A stretch of 64,000 bases of DNA from Ignavibacteriales bacterium. Its GTDB lineage: Bacteria > Bacteroidota > Ignavibacteria > Ignavibacteriales > Ignavibacteriaceae. Location: contig JADJEI010000001.1 in assembly GCA_016709155.1 (NCBI GenBank), positions 1,922,001 through 1,986,000 on the forward strand, given 5' to 3'. Of the stretch, positions 1-8,388 are shown in pieces (positions within the stretch are counted from its first letter, which is position 1; every line of letters begins with the position of its first letter). The notes beneath the pieces are model-generated. The model was not told where the DNA came from, searched no databases, and worked only from the letters and a program-made list of their open reading frames with translations. The position numbers were made by a program, and so were the translations under genes.

Positions 1-48
1 AAAAAAAAAAAAAAAAGGGGAAGTCGGGGGGGCACGGGGGGGGGAAAT
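1..48. other. Homopolymer-rich contig edge, probable artefact
   Basis: The first bases are a run of 16 A, then G runs of 4, 6 and 9 broken by a few other bases. Nothing like this occurs elsewhere in the window, which is AT-rich and otherwise ordinary. A poly-A stretch followed by poly-G is what two-colour Illumina instruments produce when a read runs past the end of its insert, so this is best read as an assembly end and not genomic DNA. This is inference; a true low-complexity sequence cannot be excluded. Confidence 0.6.
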
Positions 49-97
49 AAAGCCTAATTCTGCGTAAGGTGAGTTATTAACTAAAATAATTGTTGTG

Positions 98-520
98 TTA
101 CCGTGTTAAAAGGTAGTCCGCAATTTTCCCTAAATCTTTTACGTTTTTATTCCCGAAGGAAGGCATCATCTGGTTTGTATATTGTTTGCGGTACTCTTTA
201 AATCTATCGGAACTCATAAATGAATTCGGGTTACGCAAATAATTTATAAGGTTATCCCTCCCCCAAAATTGTGTTAAGTTTTTTAAAGGAGGACCTAATT
301 TCGTCCCTGCAAGTTCGGCGCCATGACAATTAACACAGCCAAATGAGGAGAATAATTCTTCTCCGGAAAGTTCTTTAGAAGAGGTAGTTTGCTGCTGCTG
401 CATCATCGGACCCATTCCGGGATTAGTTACCGGTTCATCTTTTTTTACTGCACGTTGAAGAACAAATAAAAGCAAAAACAATCCTAAAAAAGCAGCGACC
501 CAAATCTGGGGTTTAGTCAT
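98..520 (-). CDS. Membrane-anchored class I-type cytochrome c
   Basis: A 140-residue protein with one hydrophobic segment at about residues 6-21 that acts as an uncleaved signal anchor, then a Met/Gln-rich linker and a single cytochrome c domain. The haem-binding CVNCH lies at residues 62-66 and Met118 or Met119 (in QMMPSFG) is the likely distal axial ligand. The domain should face the periplasm and carry electrons between respiratory complexes; the specific partner cannot be read from the sequence. The next gene upstream (SIMPL-domain) is on the same strand only 23 bases away, so the two may be co-transcribed. The protein resembles the mono-haem proteins found beside oxidases, but no oxidase gene is in view because the contig ends just beyond it. 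Confidence 0.85.
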   Translation of the reverse strand: MTKPQIWVAAFLGLFLLLFVLQRAVKKDEPVTNPGMGPMMQQQQTTSSKELSGEELFSSFGCVNCHGAELAGTKLGPPLKNLTQFWGRDNLINYLRNPNSFMSSDRFKEYRKQYTNQMMPSFGNKNVKDLGKIADYLLTR

Positions 521-543
521 ATAAATATTTCCTTGTGATTAAA

Positions 544-1359
544 TTATTTTATTTCAAATGACGCATTAACCACAGCCGTTATTTCTTTCTCGATAGAACT
601 GAGATCATTAACACCATAGTCTGAAACTTCGTTAGAAAGTCTCGGGGTTATCTGAAGCACCCCCATCCTCGCATTTCGCATAGGTCCGAGATCGCGATCT
701 GTAGCTTCGGCTATTTTTTGAGCACGTATCATTGCGTCTTTGGCAGCGGCGGCTTGAATTTCAATTTTAAGTTCGGCAATTTTTGTGAAGTGATATTCAG
801 GCATTTCAACCGTAAAGCTTACCCCTTGTTCGACAAGTGAAGTAATATCAAGTGAAATTTCTTTTATCTTATTCACATCGGTTGATTGGATTTCAATTCT
901 CTGATTGTAAACATAGCCAATCACATTTCCGGTTTGATAACCATTAGAATTCAATTCATAAACAGGGTAACTGTTGATTGTGAAAAATTCAATTTTATCT
1001 TTTGGAAATCCTTTACGATTGAGATATGAAATCAAAATTGGCTTCTGGCGATTTAATTCCTTGTAAGCTGCATCTGCCGAAAATGACTGTACAGAAATTG
1101 TTCCCCGCAAAACTCCAAGATCGGAAGTGATATATTTTTTTGCAGAACCAGTTACAGTAATTGTTTGATTTGCTGTTTGATTCGAACGCCATGCGGTGGT
1201 AAAGATAATTACACCAATAATAAAACAGATTCCTATTATTCCAAAAGGGATCAGAAGATGATTTTTTATTTTCCATAATTTTACTCTAAATATTAAATTG
1301 AATTTCAATTGAAACTTATCAAAATGCAGATGTTTTAACAAACATTTTGAAGCCGCCAT
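544..1359 (-). CDS. SIMPL-domain (DUF541) envelope protein, start uncertain
   Basis: The 271-residue reading frame carries a hydrophobic segment at about residues 38-55 followed by a SIMPL domain (the TVTGSAKKY entry motif to the end). SIMPL proteins such as E. coli YggE are periplasmic or membrane-anchored and of uncertain role, often linked to stress tolerance. The first 28 residues (basic, no signal features) look unlike the family. An ATG at 1276 in the neighbouring frame starts MENK; removing one base from the six-T run at 1262-1267 (plus strand) would join it to the main frame and give a 243-residue protein starting MENKNHLLIPFG, a typical length and N-terminus. So either the start is unusual or there is a one-base insertion near the 5' end. 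The family call is firm; the start is not. Confidence 0.75.
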   Translation of the reverse strand: MAASKCLLKHLHFDKFQLKFNLIFRVKLWKIKNHLLIPFGIIGICFIIGVIIFTTAWRSNQTANQTITVTGSAKKYITSDLGVLRGTISVQSFSADAAYKELNRQKPILISYLNRKGFPKDKIEFFTINSYPVYELNSNGYQTGNVIGYVYNQRIEIQSTDVNKIKEISLDITSLVEQGVSFTVEMPEYHFTKIAELKIEIQAAAAKDAMIRAQKIAEATDRDLGPMRNARMGVLQITPRLSNEVSDYGVNDLSSIEKEITAVVNASFEIK

Positions 1360-1439
1360 TTCAATAAAGATTTTGATAATCTAAATAATTCGATATAATA
1401 TTTCCTATATTCACCTATAAAATGATTTGAAAATTTGAA

Positions 1440-2117
1440 ATGAAAAAAAAACATAACAAACTTATAAACGAAAAGAGCCTTTATTTACTCCAGCATGCTT
1501 ACAATCCCGTAAACTGGTATCCGTGGGGCGATGAAGCATTTGAAAAAGCTAAGCGTGAAGACAAACCTATTTTCCTTTCGATTGGTTATTCGACATGTCA
1601 TTGGTGCCACGTTATGGAAAAAGAATCATTTGAAGATGAAGAAGTTGCAGCTTTGATGAACGAAAATTTTATTTCAATAAAAGTTGATAGAGAAGAACGA
1701 CCCGACATTGACGGAATTTATATGTCCGTTACTCAAATGATGACAGGCGGGGGCGGCTGGCCAATGACCGTGATTATGACTCCGGATAAAAAACCTTTCT
1801 TTGCAGGGACATATTTCCCGAAACATCAGAAATATAATCGTATAGGATTGATGGAATTGATTCCCCGTTTGGATGATGCTTGGAAAAATAAAAGAGATGA
1901 AATACTAAAAGCCTCAGATGATATATCACTTTCGCTGCAAACTCCCCTCCAGCAAAATCAAACTAATCAACTTGGTTTAGAAACACTTGATAAAGCTTAT
2001 AACGAATTACGGAAAAGATTTGACAACACATATGGCGGTTTTGGAAATCAACCAAAATTTCCTTCCCCCCATAATTTTCTTTTTGCTTCGGTACTGGAAA
2101 CGAAAGAACGAACCTGA
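1440..2117 (+). CDS. DUF255 thioredoxin-like protein, N-terminal part (frameshifted)
   Basis: This is the N-terminal third of a YyaL/SPATA20-type protein. It has the family opening (LINEKSLYLLQHAYNPVNWYPW) and the thioredoxin-like CHWCH motif with Cys53 and Cys56, followed by the conserved KVDREERPDID and GGGGWPMTV stretches. The frame runs correctly to FPSPHNFLF and then ends in a few wrong residues (ASVLETKERT). The rest of the family sequence continues in another frame from 2083. Together the pieces form one gene of about 690 residues, the normal family size. Function in the family is poorly defined: a thioredoxin fold joined to an alpha-barrel like that of N-acylglucosamine 2-epimerases. 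The broken state may be real or a sequencing error. Confidence 0.85.
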   Translation: MKKKHNKLINEKSLYLLQHAYNPVNWYPWGDEAFEKAKREDKPIFLSIGYSTCHWCHVMEKESFEDEEVAALMNENFISIKVDREERPDIDGIYMSVTQMMTGGGGWPMTVIMTPDKKPFFAGTYFPKHQKYNRIGLMELIPRLDDAWKNKRDEILKASDDISLSLQTPLQQNQTNQLGLETLDKAYNELRKRFDNTYGGFGNQPKFPSPHNFLFASVLETKERT

Positions 2118-3513
2118 AGCTTTGTTAATGGTTGAAAAAACTTTGAACGAAATGAGGAAGGGGGGAATTTACGATCAGATTGGTTATGGGTTTGCACGGT
2201 ATTCAACAGATGAAAAATGGTTTGTTCCCCACTTTGAAAAAATGCTTTATGATCAAGCACTGCTTGCAATTGCTTATACCGAAACTTATCTGGCGACAAA
2301 AAATGATTTCTACAAACAAACTGCTGAAGAAATTCTTGAATACGTTTTAAGAGATATGACTCATCCCGATGGAGGATTTTATTCCGCCGAAGATGCAGAC
2401 AGTGAGGGCGAAGAAGGGAAATTCTATTTATGGTCTGAAAAAGAAATTGAAAATCTTTTTAATAAAGAAGATGCGGCTTTCGCTAAAAGATTATTCAACA
2501 CAAGTTCCGACGGAAATTGGATTGACCAAACAGGTGGTTCTGCCGATGGAACAAACATTCTTCACCTGTTCAGGACTTTCGATGAGCTTGCTTCAGAACT
2601 TCACTTACCTGTATCTGAATTTCAGGCACGATTTAATTTAATTAGAAAAACACTATTTGACTTTCGTGAACAGAGAATTCATCCGCACAAAGATGATAAA
2701 ATTTTGACAGATTGGAATGCATTAATGATTTCTGCATTTGTAAAAACTTATCAGATTACTTCCGACAAAAAATTTCTTATTGCCGCCGAGAATGCAGCAA
2801 AGTTTATAGAAAAAATTCTTACCGACAAGAAGGGCTTTTTGCTTCATCGCTACCGGGACGGCGAAGCAGCAATACCTGCTTTTCTTGATGATTATGCTTT
2901 TCTAATTCAGGCATATTTGGACTTGTACGAAGCCAGCTTCAATTCGGAATATATTTTGCAAGCAGTAAAACTTAATCAGGAAATGCTTAAACATTTTGAA
3001 GATGAAACTAACGGGGGGTTTTATTTTACTTCTTATCTAAATGAGAAACTTCCCGTCAGGCAAAAAGAAATTTATGATGGTGCAGTTCCATCTGGGAATT
3101 CAATTGCATTATTGAACTTACTTAGGCTGCATAAAATCACAAATGAATCATCACTTGAATTGAAGGTACAGAAGTTAGTTGATTATTTCTCTAATCTGAT
3201 TTATCAGCATCCTTCAGCCTATACTCAATTTTTATGCGGATTCGATTTTGCGTTTGGTCCCTCACAGGAGATAATAATTACAACCGAGTCAGTACGCTCT
3301 GCAAATGATTTTATTGACGTGATAAGAAATTCATTCAACCCGAATAAGATTGTTCTGCTGATTGACGAAAAGGAAAATATTCTTTCGAGTATTTCTCCCT
3401 ACCTTCAAAATTATAAAATAATAAAGAAAAATACGGCAGTTTATATTTGTCAAAATTTAACCTGTCTTGAACCGGTACTTACAACAGCCGAATTAAAACA
3501 GATTTACAAATAA
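2083..3513 (+). CDS. DUF255 protein, C-terminal part (frameshifted)
   Basis: This frame carries the remaining two thirds of the DUF255 protein, starting LLRYWKRKNEPEALLMVEKT and containing the conserved GGIYDQIGYGFARYSTD, VPHFEKMLYDQALL, PDGGFYSAEDADSEG and LTDWNALMISAF blocks of the alpha-barrel region. The frame is open further upstream (to 1987), but that part is only the out-of-frame shadow of the N-terminal piece. A TTG at 2083 or the ATG at 2128 could start a free C-terminal protein, though neither has a ribosome binding site in view, so independent translation is doubtful. The C-terminus (residues to QIYK) is intact, so only the frame break prevents a full-length product. Confidence 0.85.
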   Translation: MLRYWKRKNEPEALLMVEKTLNEMRKGGIYDQIGYGFARYSTDEKWFVPHFEKMLYDQALLAIAYTETYLATKNDFYKQTAEEILEYVLRDMTHPDGGFYSAEDADSEGEEGKFYLWSEKEIENLFNKEDAAFAKRLFNTSSDGNWIDQTGGSADGTNILHLFRTFDELASELHLPVSEFQARFNLIRKTLFDFREQRIHPHKDDKILTDWNALMISAFVKTYQITSDKKFLIAAENAAKFIEKILTDKKGFLLHRYRDGEAAIPAFLDDYAFLIQAYLDLYEASFNSEYILQAVKLNQEMLKHFEDETNGGFYFTSYLNEKLPVRQKEIYDGAVPSGNSIALLNLLRLHKITNESSLELKVQKLVDYFSNLIYQHPSAYTQFLCGFDFAFGPSQEIIITTESVRSANDFIDVIRNSFNPNKIVLLIDEKENILSSISPYLQNYKIIKKNTAVYICQNLTCLEPVLTTAELKQIYK

Positions 3514-3582
3514 TTCCTATGGACATTGTTGAGTAATCACATTAACTTTCTTAAGTAATTAAACCGAAATTTAATTTAGATC

Positions 3583-5184
3583 ATGGAAAAAGATAATAAG
3601 TTAGTCCGATCATTACTCTTTGATGCCAGGCAAGGGAATAACTCCGCCTTCGAACAGTTGTTCAATATGAACTCGGATCATATCTACACGCTGGTGCTTC
3701 GATTAACTTCTTCTCTAACACTTGCAGAAAAAATCACTAAAGATGTTTTCCTGGAAACCTGGCTGCATATAAGTTCAGTTCGAGTGGATACCTCATTCAA
3801 TGGCTGGTTAATTGGAATATCCGTATTCAAAATACTTGAATTATTTAGAAACGGGGAGTTAGAAAATATTCAAAAGGTCAAACCCGGTGAGATTATTCCA
3901 GCAATAGAAAAGCTTTCAGAATCGCATAAGAATATTGAATATGCAATTCTTACATCAATAAATGAAGAAGAGCGTATCGCATTTGTGCTTCGTTATCTTG
4001 AAAAATACTCTTTTCAAGAGAGTTCTGATCTATTCGGTGTTACCCATGATAAATTTCAACCACTATTGAACTCCGCTGTATTAAAAATTATTCAGGCAAC
4101 TAATTTTGAAAAAGGAGGTGAGGCTTTTCTGGAGCTAATAAGTAAAATTAATTACAAGCTTCACCCAGCAACAGAAATATGGAAGCAAGTCTCGGATGAA
4201 ATGGTTCATTATAAGTCTGTTAGGCAAGGAACCCTGGAAGAGAAAATAGAAGCACAGCGTTTAGTCCGTGCAGAAGAGTATGAAAAAGATAAACAATCGC
4301 TTCGTGAAGAACTTGAGAAAGAGGAAAAGAGATTATTAGAACGAAAGAAAAAACAATCGAAAAGAGTTCGGAAACCAAAAAAAATCCACCCTTTATTAAG
4401 TGCAGCAGTCTTATTTTTTTTAATTGCAATTGCATATTATTTTTTATCCATGCAAGTCAAATGGTCAATTTCAAATGTCAGCGGCACACCCAAATTAAAT
4501 TCTACTTCGTTAAATGGGACTGAATCTTTCGACGAAGGAGATTTGTTAGTAAATAATTCGGTGAGTGAGGCGAGTTTATATATTTCAGACGTTGGTTCAA
4601 TATTTATTAAATCAGATACAAAAATTAAAAGAATTGAAAACGACGAGTTGTATTTGCTGCACGGCACAATTTCAGTTATGCGGACCGATGCAGAGAGGTT
4701 TTTAACTGTAAAAACTTCTTCGATGCTTATAAAAGATTTTTATCTCAACGGAGATTATGAATTAAATGCAGACGAAATCGGCGGCGGTTCAATTGAATGT
4801 GATTATAGTTGGGTGATTCTTGTAAAAGACAAATCTGAAGTGATTGTGCCTTCAAAATATAAATGTGAATGGCAAAAAAACGGGAGAATTGGTCTGCCTT
4901 ATTCAGTTTCAGCTTCTGATGATTTTAAAAAAACAATTGCAGGTTTCGATGCCGATAAAAATGATGAAAAGTTGTTTGATAAAATTATAAATCTCAGCCA
5001 AAAAAGTGATGCCCCAACCTTATGGAATTTATTGAAATTAATTAATTCTGAAGAGAGGATAATAGTTATAAACAAGTTGAATGAGCTTATTCCATTCCCC
5101 GCCGGCGTAAATCAAAATGGATTGATTGATTTAGAACCTAAGATGATGCAGCTTTATTTAAACGAAATAGAATTTCGTTATTAA
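3583..5184 (+). CDS. ECF sigma factor fused to a transmembrane FecR-like domain
   Basis: A 533-residue fusion. Residues 9-90 resemble sigma-70 region 2 of ECF factors (AEKITKDVFLETWLHISS matches the usual AEDITQEVFLKVW pattern). Residues 115-170 resemble region 4 (EERIAFVLRYLEKYSFQESSDLFGVT). A highly charged, probably coiled-coil linker follows (215-265), then one transmembrane helix at about 269-290. A FecR-like beta-rich domain (310-440) and a C-terminal segment (LWNLLKLINSEER, LIPFPAGV) that I also associate with FecR proteins complete it. The sigma part would be cytoplasmic and the FecR part periplasmic, so sensor, anchor and effector sit in one chain. In ordinary systems these are two proteins (FecI and FecR). 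No TonB receptor or separate anti-sigma gene lies beside it. Regions 2 and 4 are degenerate, so it may instead be a regulator that no longer binds polymerase. Confidence 0.75.
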   Translation: MEKDNKLVRSLLFDARQGNNSAFEQLFNMNSDHIYTLVLRLTSSLTLAEKITKDVFLETWLHISSVRVDTSFNGWLIGISVFKILELFRNGELENIQKVKPGEIIPAIEKLSESHKNIEYAILTSINEEERIAFVLRYLEKYSFQESSDLFGVTHDKFQPLLNSAVLKIIQATNFEKGGEAFLELISKINYKLHPATEIWKQVSDEMVHYKSVRQGTLEEKIEAQRLVRAEEYEKDKQSLREELEKEEKRLLERKKKQSKRVRKPKKIHPLLSAAVLFFLIAIAYYFLSMQVKWSISNVSGTPKLNSTSLNGTESFDEGDLLVNNSVSEASLYISDVGSIFIKSDTKIKRIENDELYLLHGTISVMRTDAERFLTVKTSSMLIKDFYLNGDYELNADEIGGGSIECDYSWVILVKDKSEVIVPSKYKCEWQKNGRIGLPYSVSASDDFKKTIAGFDADKNDEKLFDKIINLSQKSDAPTLWNLLKLINSEERIIVINKLNELIPFPAGVNQNGLIDLEPKMMQLYLNEIEFRY

Positions 5185-5188
5185 TTAC

Positions 5189-6604
5189 TTATCTCTTCGG
5201 TTTATAAAAATGCGAGCTTTGTCCAAAGAAAACTTCCGCGGCATCCATAATTGTTTCTGATAATGTTGGATGTGGATGAATTGTTAATTTCAAATCCGTA
5301 ACGTTAGCACCCATTTCAATTGCAAGAACACCTTCTGCAATTAACTCGCCTGCGCCAGGACCACAAATTCCAACTCCAAGCAGTCTTTGTGTATCGGGTT
5401 CAACAATTAATTTTGTTACTCCATCATTTCTATCGAGTGTTACAGCTCTACCGCTTGCTGCCCAGGGGAATTTTGCAGCTTCATATTTTACTCCATCTTT
5501 CTTTGCCTGCTCTTCTGTAATTCCTGCCCACGCAATTTCCGGATCAGTAAATACAACAGCAGGAATTGCAAGTGGTTCAAAGTATGCTTTGTGTCCAGCT
5601 ATAACTTCAACAGCAACTCGTCCTTCGTGTGAAGCCTTGTGTGCAAGCATCGGCTCGCCGGCAATATCACCAATAGCAAAAATATTTGGATCAGTTGTGC
5701 GAAGCTGTTTATCAACTTTTATCCAGCCGCGATCTGTAAGTGTTACTTTTGTATTTTCTAATCCAAGACCACGTGTTACTGGTTTTCTTCCGATAGACAT
5801 TAAAACATAATCGTAAACTTTATTTGTAACCTCACCTTTATCATCCTCAATCTTAACACTAATTCCATTTTCAACTTCGTGCATTTCAAGTACTTTGCTT
5901 TTAGTCATAACTTCAGCAAAGGATTTTTTAATTCGCATTGAAAGATAATTTACAAGATCCCGATCAGCGCCGGGTAAAATTCCGGGCATCATTTCAACAA
6001 CAGAAACTTTTGTCCCGAGTGCCTGATAAACTGAACCAAGCTCAAGTCCAATGTATCCACCGCCAATAACTAAAAGTGATTTGGGAATTTCAGGTAAATC
6101 AAGTGCTGATGTTGAGTTGAGTAATCTTTTGGATTGAATATTTAATGATGGAATTGTCGTGATTACAGAACCGGTTGCAATTATAGCTTTTTCAAAAGTA
6201 TGTTCAATTGTTTGTCCATCAACTTTTTCAATCTTTAGTGTTGATGAGTTTATAAAGCTTGCCCTGCCCTGAATGAAATTTATTTTTCTTTGCTTTGATA
6301 TTTGTCCGAGTCCGTTTGTAAGTTTTTCTACAACTTTATTTTTAAAATCACGAAGTTTGTTTATATCAATCTTTGGAGTACCAAATTCTATTCCCCAATT
6401 TTTTGCTTCTTCAGCTTCGTGAATAAGTTTTGCAACATGAAGTAAAGCTTTTGATGGAATACATCCGCGGTAAAGACAAACACCGCCTGGATTTTTATCA
6501 AGATCAATCAGCGTTACATCCATTTCAAGATCTGCCGCAAGAAATGCAGCCGCATAACCACCTGGTCCACCGCCAATAACTGTTAGTTTTAGTTTTTCAT
6601 TCAT
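5189..6604 (-). CDS. lpdA: Dihydrolipoyl dehydrogenase (E3)
   Basis: This flavoenzyme reoxidises the dihydrolipoyl groups of the 2-oxoacid dehydrogenase E2 and passes electrons to NAD+. The 471-residue sequence has the FAD-binding GGGPGG at 11-16, the redox-active Cys43 and Cys48 in GGVCLYRGCIPSK, a second nucleotide motif (VIGGGYIGLELG), the FAD-contacting FAIGDIAG, and the C-terminal catalytic His445-Glu450 pair in HPHPTLSE. All key residues are present. It is the last gene of the aceE-aceF-lpdA set and is separated from aceF by a palindromic repeat. It converges tail-to-tail with the sigma-FecR gene, whose stop is only 4 bases away. Confidence 0.95.
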   Translation of the reverse strand: MNEKLKLTVIGGGPGGYAAAFLAADLEMDVTLIDLDKNPGGVCLYRGCIPSKALLHVAKLIHEAEEAKNWGIEFGTPKIDINKLRDFKNKVVEKLTNGLGQISKQRKINFIQGRASFINSSTLKIEKVDGQTIEHTFEKAIIATGSVITTIPSLNIQSKRLLNSTSALDLPEIPKSLLVIGGGYIGLELGSVYQALGTKVSVVEMMPGILPGADRDLVNYLSMRIKKSFAEVMTKSKVLEMHEVENGISVKIEDDKGEVTNKVYDYVLMSIGRKPVTRGLGLENTKVTLTDRGWIKVDKQLRTTDPNIFAIGDIAGEPMLAHKASHEGRVAVEVIAGHKAYFEPLAIPAVVFTDPEIAWAGITEEQAKKDGVKYEAAKFPWAASGRAVTLDRNDGVTKLIVEPDTQRLLGVGICGPGAGELIAEGVLAIEMGANVTDLKLTIHPHPTLSETIMDAAEVFFGQSSHFYKPKR

Positions 6605-6624
6605 ATAATTTCCTTAAAAAAGAA

Positions 6625-6692
6625 TAGCACACAGATGACGCAGATTGTCCTGATCAGCGCAGATCAGTTTAATCAGTGTCATCAGTGTGCCA
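6625..6692. repeat. Imperfect palindromic repeat between lpdA and aceF
   Basis: Two 22-base arms (6625-6646 and 6671-6692) are inverted copies of each other with about 18 of 22 positions matching, and an inner CTGATC/GATCAG pair extends the stem. The wording of the repeat (CACAGATGACGCAGATT and similar) is of the kind that recurs between genes in many bacterial genomes. It could fold in RNA and modulate expression of lpdA relative to aceF, or simply be a dispersed repeat. Only one copy is seen in this window. Confidence 0.65.
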
Positions 6693-6697
6693 TTGTG

Positions 6698-8347
6698 TTA
6701 TAGTAATCTTAAAGGTTGTTCTAACGCTTCAACAACAAATCTTAAAAATCTAATTGCATCTGCACCATCAATAATTCTATGATCATAGGACAATGATAAC
6801 GGCATCAATAATCTTGGTTCAAAAACTCCATAGCCATTCCAAACAGGTTCTAAAGAACCACGAGAAACTCCGAGTATCGCAACTTCAGGAGAGTTTACAA
6901 TTGGAGTAAAATATGTTCCGCCAATTCCGCCAAGATTTGATATTGTAATACTTCCCCCTTGCAAATCATCCAACCCGATTTTTTTGTTGCGGGCTTTCTC
7001 TGCAAGCGCATTCATTTCAATAGAAATTTCTGTCAATAACTTTTTATCCGAGTTTTTAATAACAGGGACAATGAGCCCAAACTCCGTATCAACAGCAACA
7101 CCAATGTTAAAATAGTTTTTATAAATGATTTCCTTCTTCTCCATATCAATACTGGAATTGAATTGAGGAAACTTCTTTAATGCTTCAACTATTATCTTAA
7201 CAAGAATTGCAGTAACTGTTAACTTAACTTCTGAGTTTTTATTTAATTCTTTACGCGTTTTCTCGAGTAAAGTAATATCAGCTTTATCAAACTGAGTAAC
7301 GTGTGGAATTGTAGCCCACGCATAACCAAGATGATCTGCAGTTTTTTTGCGGATGTTTGTCATCTCAACTTTGTTGATCGAACCAAACTTTGTGAAATCA
7401 GGAAGTAATTCTGATTTAATATTTAATCCCGCACCACCGCCTTGTGAATAAGACTCGTGAAGTTTCTTTGAGAATGCTTTCACATCATCCATAGAAATTC
7501 TGCCGTTTGGTCCTGTGCCTGGAACTTTATTAATATCAACACCAATTTCTCTTGCAATTCTTCTTACAGATGGAGCTGCAGGTGCAGCACCTTTTAATAT
7601 TGGCGGCTGATTAGCTGTTTCCATTAATTGAATTGATGGGAGTTCACCGGTTGGGGTTGGAACAGATTCTTTCTTTACTTCGATCGCAGTTGATTCGGGG
7701 ATTTCTTTTTTAATCGGAACAAGTTTTGATTCCTCAGCGGGGGGGAGGCTTGTTTCAATTTTAATAACAACATCACCGACTTTTGCTTTGCTTCCAGCCT
7801 TAATTAAAACTTCAACAACTTTTCCCGCAATCGTAGTTGGAACTTCTATTGTAGCTTTGTCTGTTTCAATTTCAAGAATTGCCTGATCAACTTCAATAAC
7901 ATCACCAACTTTTACCAACACATTTAGAACATCTGCCGCCTCTATATTTTCTCCAAGATCGGGTAAATAAAAATCTACAATTTCATTTTTGCCAGATGAT
8001 TTTTTTGAGGGTGCTGCTTTGTATTCAACTTCAGGTTCAGTTTTTACTTCGGTAGGTTTGCTTTCATTTTTAGCTTCAACCTTATTCTCTACCTTAATCT
8101 CAGATGTTCCGCTTTCATCAACAATCATTACTACCGAACCAACTTTTACTTTATCGCCGGACTTGACTAACAATTTGGTAATTGTTCCTTCAATAGTTGA
8201 TGGAACTTCAATTGTAGCTTTGTCAGTTTCAATTTCAATTATTGCCTGATCTATTTTTACTTGATCACCTTCTTTAACAAGAACATTTGCTACATCAGCA
8301 GCCTCTATGTTCTCGCCAAGTTCCGGTAATTTAAATTCTGTTGCCAT
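6698..8347 (-). CDS. aceF: Pyruvate dehydrogenase complex E2, dihydrolipoyl acetyltransferase
   Basis: The core of the complex takes the acetyl group from E1 onto a lipoyl arm and passes it to CoA. The 549-residue chain has two nearly identical lipoyl domains with lipoylated lysines at Lys43 and Lys164 (ETDKATIEVP in both), Pro/Glu/Lys-rich linkers, a peripheral-subunit-binding domain (VRRIAREIGVDINKV, GRISMDDV) and the catalytic acetyltransferase domain ending in YDHRIIDG with His523 and Asp527. Two lipoyl domains is within the usual range of one to three. The near identity of the two domains suggests internal duplication. It lies between aceE and lpdA on the same strand. Confidence 0.95.
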   Translation of the reverse strand: MATEFKLPELGENIEAADVANVLVKEGDQVKIDQAIIEIETDKATIEVPSTIEGTITKLLVKSGDKVKVGSVVMIVDESGTSEIKVENKVEAKNESKPTEVKTEPEVEYKAAPSKKSSGKNEIVDFYLPDLGENIEAADVLNVLVKVGDVIEVDQAILEIETDKATIEVPTTIAGKVVEVLIKAGSKAKVGDVVIKIETSLPPAEESKLVPIKKEIPESTAIEVKKESVPTPTGELPSIQLMETANQPPILKGAAPAAPSVRRIAREIGVDINKVPGTGPNGRISMDDVKAFSKKLHESYSQGGGAGLNIKSELLPDFTKFGSINKVEMTNIRKKTADHLGYAWATIPHVTQFDKADITLLEKTRKELNKNSEVKLTVTAILVKIIVEALKKFPQFNSSIDMEKKEIIYKNYFNIGVAVDTEFGLIVPVIKNSDKKLLTEISIEMNALAEKARNKKIGLDDLQGGSITISNLGGIGGTYFTPIVNSPEVAILGVSRGSLEPVWNGYGVFEPRLLMPLSLSYDHRIIDGADAIRFLRFVVEALEQPLRLL

Positions 8348-8388
8348 TATAAAACCTTAAATTTCAATTTTTCCTATTTAGCGTTAAT

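Noticed and set aside
3583..5184. Classical FecI-FecR iron system
   Set aside because: The sigma and FecR parts are one gene here and no TonB-dependent receptor or other iron uptake gene is adjacent.
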